Assembly (NCBI GenBank): GCA_018057825.1
Contig: JAGPCY010000022.1
Span: 1 to 64,000, forward strand
From: Kofleriaceae bacterium
Lineage (GTDB): Bacteria; Myxococcota_A; Polyangia; Haliangiales; Haliangiaceae
Direction of reading: 5' to 3'
DNA length: 64,000 nt
A program made the position numbers and the translations under genes. Within the stretch, counting starts at the first letter, position 1. Each line of letters begins with the position of its first letter. Of the stretch, positions 16,581 to 25,207 are shown one piece after another. The notes beneath the pieces are model-generated. The model was not told the origin of the DNA. It saw nothing but the letters and a program-made list of their open reading frames with translations, and ran no database searches.

Positions 16581-18632
16581 ATGAGCAACGGAATTGAACT
16601 CGACGACTTGGACCGACTGGCGAACGAAGCGTTCCCGGGCCTGGTCGTGCGCAAGGACCTGCTTCGCCGCATGCGGAGCGCGTTCGGCGTACCCGCGTTC
16701 GTGATCGAATTCCTGCTCGGGAAGTATTGCGCCTCGACCGACGAGGAGGCCATCCGCGAGGGCCTCGAGTTCGTGCGCGAGACCCTGAGCAGCAAGTACG
16801 TGAAGCCCGACGAGCGGGAGGCGGTGAAGTCGGCGATCAAGCAGCACAACACCTACGAGATCATCGACAAGATCTCGGTTCGACTCGTCGAGACCCACGA
16901 CAAGTACTGGGCGCGCCTCTCGAACCTCGACCTCGACTTCATCAACGTCGAAGAGAGCCAGGTGCGCGAGCACGACCGCTTGCTGATGGGCGGTGTGTGG
17001 GCCGAGATCAAGCTGCGCTACGACGACGCCTACGTTTTCAAGGGACAGAACCGCCCCTTCTTCGTGGAGAGCATCCGCCCCATCCAACTCTCGACGCGCA
17101 ACATCGAGCGCTTCATCGAGGGGCGAAAGCGATTCACGCGCGATCAGTGGCTCGACCTGCTGATGCGGTCGATGGGCTACGAGCCGAACCACCCGTACTA
17201 CACAAAGCGTCGGAAGCTTCACTACCTCCAACGGCTCGTTCCGCTCGTCGAGCGCAACTACAACTCGGTCGAGCTCGGGCCACGAGGCACGGGCAAGAGC
17301 TTCGTCTACCAGCAGCTCAGTCCGTACTGCCACCTCGTCTCGGGCGGGCAGACCACGACGGCGCAGATGTTCGTGAACCTGAGCTCGGGGCAGCGCGGGC
17401 TCGTAGCGCTCTGGGACGTTGTCGCGTTCGACGAAGCGGCTGGCATCAAGTTCACGGACAAGAACGGCCTGAACATCATGAAGGGCTACATGGAGGATGG
17501 CGCCTTCAGCCGAGGCAGCGACGTCATCACGGCCGAGGGCTCGGTGGTCTTCGTCGGCAACATCGACGGCGACATCGAGACCATCATCCGCACGTCGAAC
17601 CTCTTCTATCCGATGCCCAAGGAGATGGACACGGCGTTCTACGACCGCATCCACGCGTACATTCCGGGCTGGGAGTTTCAGAAGACGTCGGACGCCGCGT
17701 ACACCAACCACTTCGGACTCGTGACCGACTACCTCGCGGAGGTCTTCCGCGAGGTGCGCAAGCGCAGCTACGGTGACGTCGCCGAGCGCTACTTCCGCTT
17801 CGGGCAGCACCTCGGAGGCCGCGATCAGAAGGCCGTTCGCAAAACGGTCTCGGGACTCATCAAGCTGCTGCATCCCGATGGCGAGGTTACCAAGGCCGAG
17901 GTCGAGGAGTACCTCGCCTACGCGATGGAGGGGCGTCGCCGGGTCAAGGAGCAGCTCAAGAAGATGGGCGGCCTCGAGTACTGGGACACCACGTTCTCGT
18001 ATATCGATCTCCAGAGCGGCCAGGAGACGTTCGTCCCCGTCGCGGAGATGGGGAGCGGCAGCATCATCGCCGAGGGCGGGCTGCCTCCGGGGAGCGTCTA
18101 CACGATCGGCACCGACGCGGCGGACAACCGCCTCGCGATGTTCTTGCTGCAGACGCAGATGAACCGAGGCTCGGGGCGCATCGTCCCGCTCGGGAACTTG
18201 TCGAGCAAGATGAAGGAGGCGATCAAGACGGCCGACGCCTACCTCAAGGCGAATCTGAAGAACCTCGGCATCGACCAGGACTTGAAGGCCTACGACTTCA
18301 CTGTGCAGGCCATCAACCTGAACCAGGCCAAGGAGGGATCGGAGACGGCCGTCGCCTTCTTCCTGTCGATGGTGTCCGCGCTGCTCGGCAAGCCGATCCT
18401 CGACCGCACCGTGGTGCTCGGCGAGATGAGCGTGCAGGGCATGTTGCTCAAGGTCTCCGCGTTGCCCGAGCGAATGCAGGCGGCGGTGGAAGCCGGCGCC
18501 AAGCGCATCCTCATCCCGAGCGAGAACAAGCGCGACCTCGCCGAGGTACCCGACGCGATTCTCACGGCGATCCAGTGGCAGTTCTACGACTCACCGACGC
18601 GCGCAGCGATCCTCGCAATGGGCATGGGCTGA
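16581..18632 (+). CDS. brxL: BREX Lon-like AAA+ protein BrxL
   Basis: A 683-aa BrxL. The N-terminal domain (LDRLANEAFPGLVVRKDL) is followed by an AAA+ core with Walker A GPRGTGKS (residues 233-240) and the acidic stretch WDVVAFDEAAGIKF. The C-terminal third has the fold of Lon proteases (AKEGSETAVAFFLSMVSALL, LGEMSVQGMLLKVSALPERM, AAVEAGAKRILIPSENKRDL). BrxL forms DNA-binding AAA+ rings and defines type I BREX as the last core gene. It lies 6 nt after pglZ, and the McrB-N gene starts 4 nt after its stop. Confidence 0.94.
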   Translation: MSNGIELDDLDRLANEAFPGLVVRKDLLRRMRSAFGVPAFVIEFLLGKYCASTDEEAIREGLEFVRETLSSKYVKPDEREAVKSAIKQHNTYEIIDKISVRLVETHDKYWARLSNLDLDFINVEESQVREHDRLLMGGVWAEIKLRYDDAYVFKGQNRPFFVESIRPIQLSTRNIERFIEGRKRFTRDQWLDLLMRSMGYEPNHPYYTKRRKLHYLQRLVPLVERNYNSVELGPRGTGKSFVYQQLSPYCHLVSGGQTTTAQMFVNLSSGQRGLVALWDVVAFDEAAGIKFTDKNGLNIMKGYMEDGAFSRGSDVITAEGSVVFVGNIDGDIETIIRTSNLFYPMPKEMDTAFYDRIHAYIPGWEFQKTSDAAYTNHFGLVTDYLAEVFREVRKRSYGDVAERYFRFGQHLGGRDQKAVRKTVSGLIKLLHPDGEVTKAEVEEYLAYAMEGRRRVKEQLKKMGGLEYWDTTFSYIDLQSGQETFVPVAEMGSGSIIAEGGLPPGSVYTIGTDAADNRLAMFLLQTQMNRGSGRIVPLGNLSSKMKEAIKTADAYLKANLKNLGIDQDLKAYDFTVQAINLNQAKEGSETAVAFFLSMVSALLGKPILDRTVVLGEMSVQGMLLKVSALPERMQAAVEAGAKRILIPSENKRDLAEVPDAILTAIQWQFYDSPTRAAILAMGMG

Positions 18633-18636
18633 CGCG

Positions 18637-19278
18637 ATGGCGGCCTCGACGATGAGCGCGCCCCACGGCGACTGGTTCCGCGCGGGCCTCGACGGAATTC
18701 TGGACCGCTACCGGCGCGCGCGAACCGAGGAACGCCTGGACTCGAGCCATCCGCTCTGGGCGCACGCGAAGCGCCTTCGCGCTGACCTCGAGGCAACGCC
18801 CATCGTTCGCGAGCGGCCCAATGTGAACGTGCGGTGGTCGTTCGGCCAGGGCGCGTGGGCCCGCATCCCGTGGCTGGCGCTGCTCGACGACCGCGTCGCC
18901 AAAGCCACGAGCGATGGCGTCTACGTTATCTACCTCTTCCGGGAGGACATGTCGGGCGTCTACGCGACGCTCAACCAGGGTATCACGCGGACGAAGGAGC
19001 GGCTCGGTGCGGAAGCCGGGCGATCCACTATCCGCCAGCGCTCGGAGGAGCTTCGTCGCTACGCGACCGAGCTTGGAGAGGCCGGGTTCACGCTCACGAA
19101 CGAGATCGACCTTCACACGGAACATGCTCTCGGGAAGGACTACCAACACGGCACCGTCGCGCACCGGCTCTACGAGGCCGGAAGCGTCCCGCCGACGAGC
19201 GACCTTGTCAGTGACTTGAAGCTCCTCCTCGAAGCCTACGACCGGGCGGTGAAGGCCCAGTTGGCCAGGCGGACGTGA
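18637..19278 (+). CDS. Solo MrcB/McrB N-terminal domain protein (DUF3578)
   Basis: A 213-aa protein whose middle matches the DUF3578 domain, the DNA-recognition part found at the N-terminus of McrB-like restriction proteins: WARIPWLALLDDRVAKATSD, then GVYVIYLFREDMSGVYATLN. In most relatives it is fused to an AAA+ GTPase or an HNH nuclease; neither is present here. It starts 4 nt after brxL and is probably cotranscribed. Its stop overlaps the GTG of the transposase gene, so its 3' end may have been cut by that element. It could be a stand-alone modified-DNA sensor or a remnant of a type IV enzyme. ATG 18652 is an alternative start. Confidence 0.75.
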   Translation: MAASTMSAPHGDWFRAGLDGILDRYRRARTEERLDSSHPLWAHAKRLRADLEATPIVRERPNVNVRWSFGQGAWARIPWLALLDDRVAKATSDGVYVIYLFREDMSGVYATLNQGITRTKERLGAEAGRSTIRQRSEELRRYATELGEAGFTLTNEIDLHTEHALGKDYQHGTVAHRLYEAGSVPPTSDLVSDLKLLLEAYDRAVKAQLARRT

Positions 19279-20468
19279 CCAGCATGAGCATCCTCGACCG
19301 CATCACGCGCGCCGCAGCGCTCACGCTCCGCGCCGTCGAGTTCAGCTACTACCACGTGCTCCTCTCGACGGTGGACCGCGTCTCGCGCCTCCCGCGCAAT
19401 ACGACGGTGCCCGAGGCGATGCGTCTCTACCGCGAGAACATCGCGCTCAAGGCGCAGCTCGACGCCCTCGAAGCCGAGCTGGCCCAGCGCACCAAGCCCG
19501 CGCCGACGCCGATGGCCACGCGCGCCGCGCAGGTGTTCGCGTACTTCCTCACGCGCGGCGACGAGCCATTCCAGCGCTACTTCCTTTCGGCGTCGCTGCG
19601 CACCATCAAGCGCTGGGCGACGGCCTTCCGCCATCGCCGACGCCACAACGAGGGCGGGCGCCCACCGCTCGAGGCGAAGGTCGTCGAGCTGATCGTCACG
19701 TTGAAGCGCGAGAACCCGGCGTGGGGCTGCCGGCGCATTCGCGAGGAACTGCGGCGCATGGGCATCCGCGTGAGCGAGCCCACCGTCTCACGGATCCTCA
19801 AGGAGAACGGGTTCTCCCCCCGGCCGGGGAGGAAGCTCGACTTCGAGCGCGTGACATCGGCGGCGAAGGACGCGCTCTGGGCGCTCGACTACTTCGCGGT
19901 GCAGACGGCCAAGGGCGTGTGGCTGCAGGCGCTCCTCATCATCGACGTTCACACGCGCGAGCTGATCGACCTGCGCGTCCACGACGGCTGGGACGTCGAC
20001 TCGGTGTGGACCATCCGCATGTTCAACGAGGCCTGCGCTCGCGAGAAGCGCACGCCGAAGGCCGTGGTCCATGACCATGGTGCGCACTTCATGGGGCAGT
20101 TCGAGCGCCAGATGCGCGTGCTGGAGATCGAGAACGAGCTCACGCCGGTCGGGCTGCCCTCGATGAACTGCTACGCCGAGCGCGCCATCGGCTCCATCCG
20201 CCGCGAGATGCTCCGGCACATCCGCGTGGCCGACGCGAAGGAGCTGCAGTTCTTCCTCGACGAGTACCGGCGCTACGCAAACACCGAGCGCCCACACCAG
20301 GGCATCGGCGGGCGCACGCCGGAGGAGCACTCGAAGGACGCGCCGCTCGCCGAGGTCATCGACCTCGACACGGTCCGACGGCGGAAGCTTCAGCGCCGCG
20401 AGTACGCCCACGGACTGCTCCGGGGCTACGCGCTCACCGACGACGCCCCGCCGGCCAAGGCAGCCTGA
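19275..20468 (+). CDS. Integrase-core (rve) transposase
   Basis: A 397-aa DDE transposase. The N-terminal half has an HTH region (RYFLSASLRTIKRWATAF, then WGCRRIREELRRMGIRVSEP). The catalytic core has the first Asp in WALDYFAVQTAKGVWLQALL, the second in VVHDHGAHFMGQF and the Glu in MNCYAERAIGSIRREML. A C-terminal YANTERPHQGIGGRTPEEH is the usual end of IS3/IS481-like enzymes. Start GTG 19275 overlaps the preceding stop; ATG 19284 is an alternative. I could not define terminal inverted repeats, so element borders are not given. Confidence 0.85.
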   Translation: MTSMSILDRITRAAALTLRAVEFSYYHVLLSTVDRVSRLPRNTTVPEAMRLYRENIALKAQLDALEAELAQRTKPAPTPMATRAAQVFAYFLTRGDEPFQRYFLSASLRTIKRWATAFRHRRRHNEGGRPPLEAKVVELIVTLKRENPAWGCRRIREELRRMGIRVSEPTVSRILKENGFSPRPGRKLDFERVTSAAKDALWALDYFAVQTAKGVWLQALLIIDVHTRELIDLRVHDGWDVDSVWTIRMFNEACAREKRTPKAVVHDHGAHFMGQFERQMRVLEIENELTPVGLPSMNCYAERAIGSIRREMLRHIRVADAKELQFFLDEYRRYANTERPHQGIGGRTPEEHSKDAPLAEVIDLDTVRRRKLQRREYAHGLLRGYALTDDAPPAKAA

Positions 20469-20974
20469 CCATGGACGCCGCCCACCCTCGCGCCCCAGCT
20501 TCGCGGACGGCGCGAACGGGCGCCCTTTGTCCCGAGCCCGCCGCCAAGGCCCGAGGCGGCCCGAACGGCGCGCCACGCGCGAACCTGGGCGCCCTGGTGG
20601 CGCTTGGCGGCGGCGTCCGAGAAGCCCGTGACGCGGCCGGGGAGGTTTCTTGGGATCTGGCTGAGGGTCCTGGTGGCCGTGGTGGACCCGACCCGGGCAC
20701 GCTACGGGCGGCCCCCGCAGTCGTGGCGGGACGCTGCGAATCTGCGAAGCCGTCCCAGACCGCCGCGCTCAACCTGCTGGGTTCGCACTGCGAACGGTTT
20801 TCTGGGACGGTGCGAATCAGCGAATCTGTCCCGGCTGCTCACCCGGAGAGCGTTCGCACGGGGCTCGGCTTGCGGAGCCCTTCTCCCTCCTCGCGCACCG
20901 GTCTCGGGGCTCGAGCGCGGTGACCTCCCTCGGGTCAACCCGAACAACACGACGACGCAGTTGGGGGTGGCACC
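20469..20974. other. Intergenic region with short palindromes
   Basis: About 500 nt with no convincing gene. It contains the two palindromic repeats listed separately and a GC-rich stretch of unclear meaning. It may hold the right flank of the transposase element. Confidence 0.5.
20728..20832. repeat. Two copies of a 29-bp palindrome-bounded repeat
   Basis: Copies lie at 20728-20756 and 20804-20832. Each starts with GGGACG, carries TGCGAATC and GCGAA in the middle, and ends with GTCCC, so the ends can pair (GGGAC/GTCCC). Both are 29 bp. They may be transposon-end or REP-like elements; function unknown. Confidence 0.6.
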
Positions 20975-21487
20975 GTGAAGAAGACCCAGCGCAAGCAGGC
21001 CGGCGCGGTGACGAGGTCCACCGACCCGAGCCACGAGGACGCGCTCTTCGCCCGGGTCGTCGACCTCATCGAGGCGGCGCGCGGCCACGTCGCGCGCTCG
21101 GTCACCTACCCCGAAGGCTCCGCGCTACCGACCGAGCTGGGTGGGCCGGCGAAACGGACAGCAGCGCTGTCCAAATCAAAGCCCGAGAAGATTCGGGCAG
21201 CCGCGCTGCCTAGCGTTTCGGCGGCGTCGAAGATTCGCTCGGCAGCGCCTAGCGAATCGCGCAGAGCTTCACCGACGACCAAATCGGCCGCCGGCCCAGC
21301 GCCCTTTCCTCCGCACCTCGGCTGGACGCACGACCTGCTCCTCATGCGGGTCGCGAACCCGACGGCGCGCGCGTTCTACGAGCTCGAGGCCGCGCGCGAG
21401 AGCTGGTCGACCCGGGAGCTGGAGCAGCAGATCGCGTCGCTCCTGTTCGCGCCGCGAAGCTCCGGGCCAAGCTCGACCGAGCGTTGA
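20975..21487 (+). CDS. Remnant of a DUF1016 (YhcG/PDDEXK) family protein, N-terminal domain only
   Basis: A 170-aa product starting at GTG 20975. Residues ~25-45 (VVDLIEAARGHVARSV) match the first helix of the DUF1016 N-terminal domain, and residues ~115-160 (LGWTHDLLLMRVANPTARAF, then WSTRELEQQIASLLF) match the end of that domain. The central conserved part is replaced by about 60 residues of low-complexity Ser/Ala/Lys sequence, encoded by a string of stem-loops (21156-21258). The C-terminal nuclease domain is absent. Best read as a decayed or remodelled gene; a small DNA-binding product is possible. The frame is still open. Confidence 0.6.
   Translation: MKKTQRKQAGAVTRSTDPSHEDALFARVVDLIEAARGHVARSVTYPEGSALPTELGGPAKRTAALSKSKPEKIRAAALPSVSAASKIRSAAPSESRRASPTTKSAAGPAPFPPHLGWTHDLLLMRVANPTARAFYELEAARESWSTRELEQQIASLLFAPRSSGPSSTER
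21156..21258. repeat. Cluster of four stem-loops inside the DUF1016 remnant
   Basis: Four consecutive inverted repeats: GGACAGC-N3-GCTGTCC (21156-21172), GCCCGA-N6-TCGGGC (21181-21198), GGCAGC-N3-GCTGCC (21196-21210) and GATTCGCT-N11-AGCGAATC (21232-21258). All arms are perfect, and the reading frame of the host gene is kept through them. They look like inserted palindromic elements. Confidence 0.7.
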
Positions 21488-21494
21488 GGGAGCC

Positions 21495-22724
21495 ATGACC
21501 GCGAAGCGCAAAGAGCCCGGTGCCGAGCCCCACACGTGGGAGTTCAAGGCGCGCTTTCGCCGCCACGCGTTTGGCCGGAAATCGCAGCCCGCCATCACGC
21601 GCATCAGACAGGCGGTCGCCGAGATCAAGAAGGTCGCGAAGAAGGACCCGGTCCTCGCCGCCGAGGGGGCCATCGCCTTCCTCGAGCGGGTGTCGCCCGC
21701 GCTCGAACAGGTGGACAGCTCGTCGGGGTCGATCGGCACCGCGGTTGGCAACGCCATCGCCGAGCTGGTGCCGCTCATCGCCGGCGCATCCGTGGACGCG
21801 ACGACGCGCGACGCCTGGCTCGAGCGGCTGTTCGAGGCCCAGCGGGACGATCAGATCCCGTACCTCGAGGGGCTCGCCGACCACTGGGGCGAGCTGTGTG
21901 CGTCGAAAGAGGTCGCGTCTGCCTGGGCGGACCAGCTCGTCGGCCGCACCCGCACGGCGCTCCGCCCGGACAAGCTCCCGCGCGTTCACTTCCACGGGAC
22001 CTCGGCGTGCCTGAGCGCGCTCTACCGCGCCGAGCGCTTCGACGAGCTCGTCGACCTCCTGAGCGTCGACGTGATCTGGCCGTACAAGCAGTGGGCCGCG
22101 CGCGCGCTGGCGGCGAGCGGCAAGCTGGCCGAGGCCCTTCGCTACGCCGAGGCCTGCCGACGCCCATGGGCGAGCGACCATGAGATCGACGCGGTGTGCG
22201 AGGAACTCCTCCTGGCCGCGGGCCTGGTGGACGAGGCCTACGCCCGCTACGCCATGCGCGCGAACCAGCGCGGTACCTACCTCGCGACCTTCCGCGCCGT
22301 CGCGAAGAAGTACCCGCGCAAACCCGCGAGCGAGATCCTCGCCGACCTCGCGACGACCACGCCGGGCGACGAGGGCAAGTGGTTCGCGGCGGCCAAGGAC
22401 GCCGGCCTCTACGACGAGGCGCTCGCCCTCGCGCGCCGCACGCCGTGCGACCCGAAGACCCTCGCGCGGGCCGCGCGCGACTTCGGTGAATCGGAGCCGG
22501 CCTTCGCGATCGGCGCCGGCCTGCTCTCCCTCTACTGGCTCATCGAGGGCTACGGCTACGACCTCACCGGCGCCGACGTGCTCGGCGCCTACCGCGCGAC
22601 CCTGGCCGCGACCGAGCGTCACGGCCGCACCGCCGAGGTCAAAGAGCTCATTCGCCAGATGGTCGCCTCCGAGCGGCCCGGCGGCTTCGTCGCGACGATC
22701 CTCGGCCGGGCGCTCCGGCTGTGA
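21495..22724 (+). CDS. Alpha-helical repeat protein of unknown function
   Basis: A 409-aa protein, ATG 21495, beginning with a polar, basic leader (TWEFKARFRRHAFGRKSQPA). The rest is almost wholly helical with TPR/HEAT-like alternation (AEGAIAFLERVSPALEQV, LVDEAYARYAMRANQRGTYL, AKDAGLYDEALALARRTP, GAYRATLAATERHGRTAEV). There is no signal peptide, membrane segment or catalytic motif. It starts 7 nt after the DUF1016 remnant and is likely cotranscribed. Probably a protein-interaction scaffold. Confidence 0.65.
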   Translation: MTAKRKEPGAEPHTWEFKARFRRHAFGRKSQPAITRIRQAVAEIKKVAKKDPVLAAEGAIAFLERVSPALEQVDSSSGSIGTAVGNAIAELVPLIAGASVDATTRDAWLERLFEAQRDDQIPYLEGLADHWGELCASKEVASAWADQLVGRTRTALRPDKLPRVHFHGTSACLSALYRAERFDELVDLLSVDVIWPYKQWAARALAASGKLAEALRYAEACRRPWASDHEIDAVCEELLLAAGLVDEAYARYAMRANQRGTYLATFRAVAKKYPRKPASEILADLATTTPGDEGKWFAAAKDAGLYDEALALARRTPCDPKTLARAARDFGESEPAFAIGAGLLSLYWLIEGYGYDLTGADVLGAYRATLAATERHGRTAEVKELIRQMVASERPGGFVATILGRALRL

Positions 22725-22882
22725 CCCGTGCTCGCCACCGACGCCGCTTCGCCCCGCCGACGGACGAGCAGGTCCGGGAGCGGCTTCTGCCGGACAGCTT
22801 CCTCCGCAGCCGTGGCGCGCCCCCCCTCACGCCGCGGCTCGTCCGCCGCGCACCGTGCCGCGACGCCTGCACAAGGTGGTGA
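22721..22882 (+). CDS. Possible 53-aa small protein
   Basis: A GTG overlapping the previous stop (GTGA) opens a 53-codon frame, Arg- and Pro-rich (PTDEQVRERLLPDSFLRSRG). The coupled start favours translation, but composition is as expected for non-coding high-GC DNA and no family is recognised. It may be the truncated head of a gene lost near the IS66 element. Confidence 0.25.
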   Translation: MTRARHRRRFAPPTDEQVRERLLPDSFLRSRGAPPLTPRLVRRAPCRDACTRW

Positions 22883-23237
22883 GCGACAGCGTGCTCGCCC
22901 AGCGCGGCGCCCGGAAGAACGCAGTCAACAGGCCGGCCGGGTGGGACGCCGGTGAGAACCTCGAGCAGGGCGAGCTGGCGGTGCCAGGCCACTTTGTGCA
23001 AGCTAACTTGCACGAAGACAGGGCCAGGCCAGGCCGCCGCGAACGCGCGCATCCTCTTGGTTTGGTGGGTGACCACCGCGGTGCTCGGGCTGCGGTCAGA
23101 ACTGCGCCGGGTACGACGCGCTCAAGGGGCGCCAATTTGCGGCACCTCGAGATGGCGGGCATGAAGCGGTACCTGCAGTACGACCCGCGCCGGGTCGACA
23201 GCCCACGGTGCGGGGCCGTCACTTGCGATGGTGCTTC
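22883..23237. other. Non-coding flank of the IS66 element
   Basis: About 350 nt without a convincing gene on either strand. It contains one clear inverted repeat, GTGCAAG-N4-CTTGCAC (22996-23013). I looked here for the rest of the reverse-transcriptase gene cut by IS66 and did not find it. Confidence 0.5.
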
Positions 23238-23264
23238 GTAAGTCCTCGCGCTACCCCGTGTTGA
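23238..23264 (+). repeat. IS66 terminal inverted repeat (tnpC end)
   Basis: Starts GTAAGTCCTCGCGCTACCCC and pairs with 25604-25630 with 4 mismatches in 27 bp. Confidence 0.9.
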
Positions 23265-23304
23265 GGCGCGCGAGGGGCGGTGGTACTCGTCCGCGCCTTT
23301 CGGG

Positions 23305-24813
23305 TCAGGGCTGCGTGGCCGCGGGCGCCGCCGGGGCGGCGCTCTCGGCGGTGGCCGCGGTGGTCGCGGCGGCGAAGTCCCAGGGCAGCAGCGTCTCGCC
23401 GCGGTCAGCAGCGATCACGGCGGCAGCGAGGTACTGGGCCGGATCGAGGCGATGCAGCTTGGCGGTCTCGAGGATCGTGTAGAGCGCTGCCGCGACCTGC
23501 GTGCCGAGCCGCGACTTCGAGCCGTAGTGGTTCTTGCGCCCGACGACGGGGCCGCGAATGGCGCGCTCGGTGGCGTTGTTGTCGAGCGGGATGCGTGCGT
23601 CGTCGACGAAGCGCGTGAGGCGCGGCCAGTTTGCGACGGCGTAGGCGGCGGCCTTGCCGATCGAGAGGGTCTTGAGCGTGGCCTGGTGCCAGAGCCAGTT
23701 CTTGAACGCGTCGAGGATCGCCGGCGCCTCGGCGCGCTGCAGCTCGGCGACGCGCGCGAGGTCGCCGTCGGCGCGGCGATCGATCTCGTAGAGCGCACCG
23801 ATCCACTGGAGTGCCGGTTCGGCCTCGGGATGATCGGGCAGCGCCTCCTCGAACTTGCGGTAGACGTGCGCCCAGCAGCCGGCGAGCGTGATGCCCGGGC
23901 CCTCGCGCGCGCCGGCAGCGTGTGTGGCGAGCGCGTCGCAGACGATCGTCCCCCGGTACGTGCCGACGAGCGCGCCGAACGTCGCGGCGCTCTTGTCGTC
24001 GCGGATGCGGTGCACGACGACGCCCGGCGTCGTCAGGCACCACATCTGCCACGGCTTCTTGGCGTCGTGCTCGAGCCGCGGCCAGCCGGTCTGATCGAGG
24101 CCCATCACCGGCTGCGCGAGCGTGTGGTCGTAGAGCGCAGCGTCGACGCGCGCGAGGCGCTTGGCGATCGCACAGACCATGTCCCACAGGGTCTGCGACG
24201 TGACCACGAGGTGGTGGCGCGCGAGGATGCGCACCTGCCGTTCGAGCGGGATGTGGTCGAGGTACTTGTCGATGACGGCCTTGATCGCGAACGCCAGCGA
24301 GTAGCGACTGCCAGGCAGCGCGCGCGCGGGGCCCGGCGCGGTCTCGACGCAGCCGCCGCAGGCGCAGACGTACTTCGGCTGGCGCACGTCGACGATGCGG
24401 TAGCTGACCTCGACGACGTCGATCATCTCCGAGGTCTCGGCCTGGTCGCCCATCGGCTTCAGCGCGCCGCCACAGCTCGGGCACTGCCGGTCGGCGTCGT
24501 CGAGCGCGCACGTGAGCGGGACGTGCGGCAGGTCCGGCTGCGGCGTCGTCCCGCTCTTGCCGCGTGGCTTCGGCGCCGCCTTCGGGCGCGGGTGCTTCGC
24601 GGCCTCCTCGGCGGCCTTGGCCTGGCCGGTCAGCTGCTCGATCAGCGCCAGCGTCTGCTGCAGCTCTTCCTTGTTGCCGGTGTAGAACGCCAACTGGTTG
24701 CACTTGCGCTGCAGCTGGCGGATCGTGTGCTGCAGCTGCGCGTGCAACGCCATCGCCACCCGCCGCAGCTCCTCGATGTCCGACTCGCGTTCGAGTAGAT
24801 CGTCGAGGCCCAC
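23305..24813 (-). CDS. tnpC: IS66 transposase TnpC
   Basis: A DDE transposase of about 502 aa. N-terminal leucine-rich helix (HAQLQHTIRQLQRKCNQLAF), zinc-binding segment (CPSCGGALKPMGDQ and KYVCACGGC), then the IS66 core with VMGLDQTGWPRLEHDAKKPW (first Asp), IVCDALATHAAGA (second Asp), GCWAHVYRKFEEAL and the C-terminal IPLDNNATERAIRGPVVGRK containing the Glu. GTG 24813 fits the protein start (VGLDDLLERE); an upstream TTG at 24849 would extend it by 12 codons and overlap tnpB. The Ala/Thr/Pro-rich C-terminus is unusual but in frame. Confidence 0.92.
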   Translation of the reverse strand: MGLDDLLERESDIEELRRVAMALHAQLQHTIRQLQRKCNQLAFYTGNKEELQQTLALIEQLTGQAKAAEEAAKHPRPKAAPKPRGKSGTTPQPDLPHVPLTCALDDADRQCPSCGGALKPMGDQAETSEMIDVVEVSYRIVDVRQPKYVCACGGCVETAPGPARALPGSRYSLAFAIKAVIDKYLDHIPLERQVRILARHHLVVTSQTLWDMVCAIAKRLARVDAALYDHTLAQPVMGLDQTGWPRLEHDAKKPWQMWCLTTPGVVVHRIRDDKSAATFGALVGTYRGTIVCDALATHAAGAREGPGITLAGCWAHVYRKFEEALPDHPEAEPALQWIGALYEIDRRADGDLARVAELQRAEAPAILDAFKNWLWHQATLKTLSIGKAAAYAVANWPRLTRFVDDARIPLDNNATERAIRGPVVGRKNHYGSKSRLGTQVAAALYTILETAKLHRLDPAQYLAAAVIAADRGETLLPWDFAAATTAATAESAAPAAPAATQP

Positions 24814-24826
24814 CTCTTCTCTATGA

Positions 24827-25207
24827 TCAAATCGCCGCGCGCTCCGCAAGAGGGCGCGGCACGATTTCGTCGGGCGAGAGCGTCTGCATGCCGATCAGCG
24901 TGCAGCCCTCGATGAATAGCCCGAGCTCGCTCGCCGTCAGCCGCACCGTCTGCGCGTCGTCGCGCCAGAGCGCGGCGAACCGCCCGCGCTCGAGCCGCTT
25001 CTGGAAGATGCACAGCCCGGTCCCGTCCCACACCAGCACCTTGCACGTGTCGCGGCGCCGGTTCACGAACAGGAACAGGTCGCCCGACAGCACGTCGCCG
25101 CCCATCGTCGTCGTCACGAGCCCGTAGAGCCCGTCGTACCCCTTCCGCAGATCCGCCGGCCGCGGGAACGCGAACACCCGCACCCGGCGACTCGTCGCCA
25201 GGATCAC
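24827..25207 (-). CDS. tnpB: IS66 accessory protein TnpB (Orf2)
   Basis: A 126-aa IS66 Orf2 protein, recognised by VFAFPRPADLRKGYDGLYGL, GDLFLFVNRRRDTCKVLVWD and GLCIFQKRLERGRF. The GTG start at 25207 overlaps the tnpA stop (GTGA). The protein is required with TnpA and TnpC for IS66 transposition; its exact activity is unknown. Confidence 0.92.
   Translation of the reverse strand: MILATSRRVRVFAFPRPADLRKGYDGLYGLVTTTMGGDVLSGDLFLFVNRRRDTCKVLVWDGTGLCIFQKRLERGRFAALWRDDAQTVRLTASELGLFIEGCTLIGMQTLSPDEIVPRPLAERAAI

Noticed and set aside
22883-23237. 3' remainder of the reverse-transcriptase gene on the far side of IS66
   Set aside because: No RT motifs (PKPSG, YxDD) appear in any frame there.
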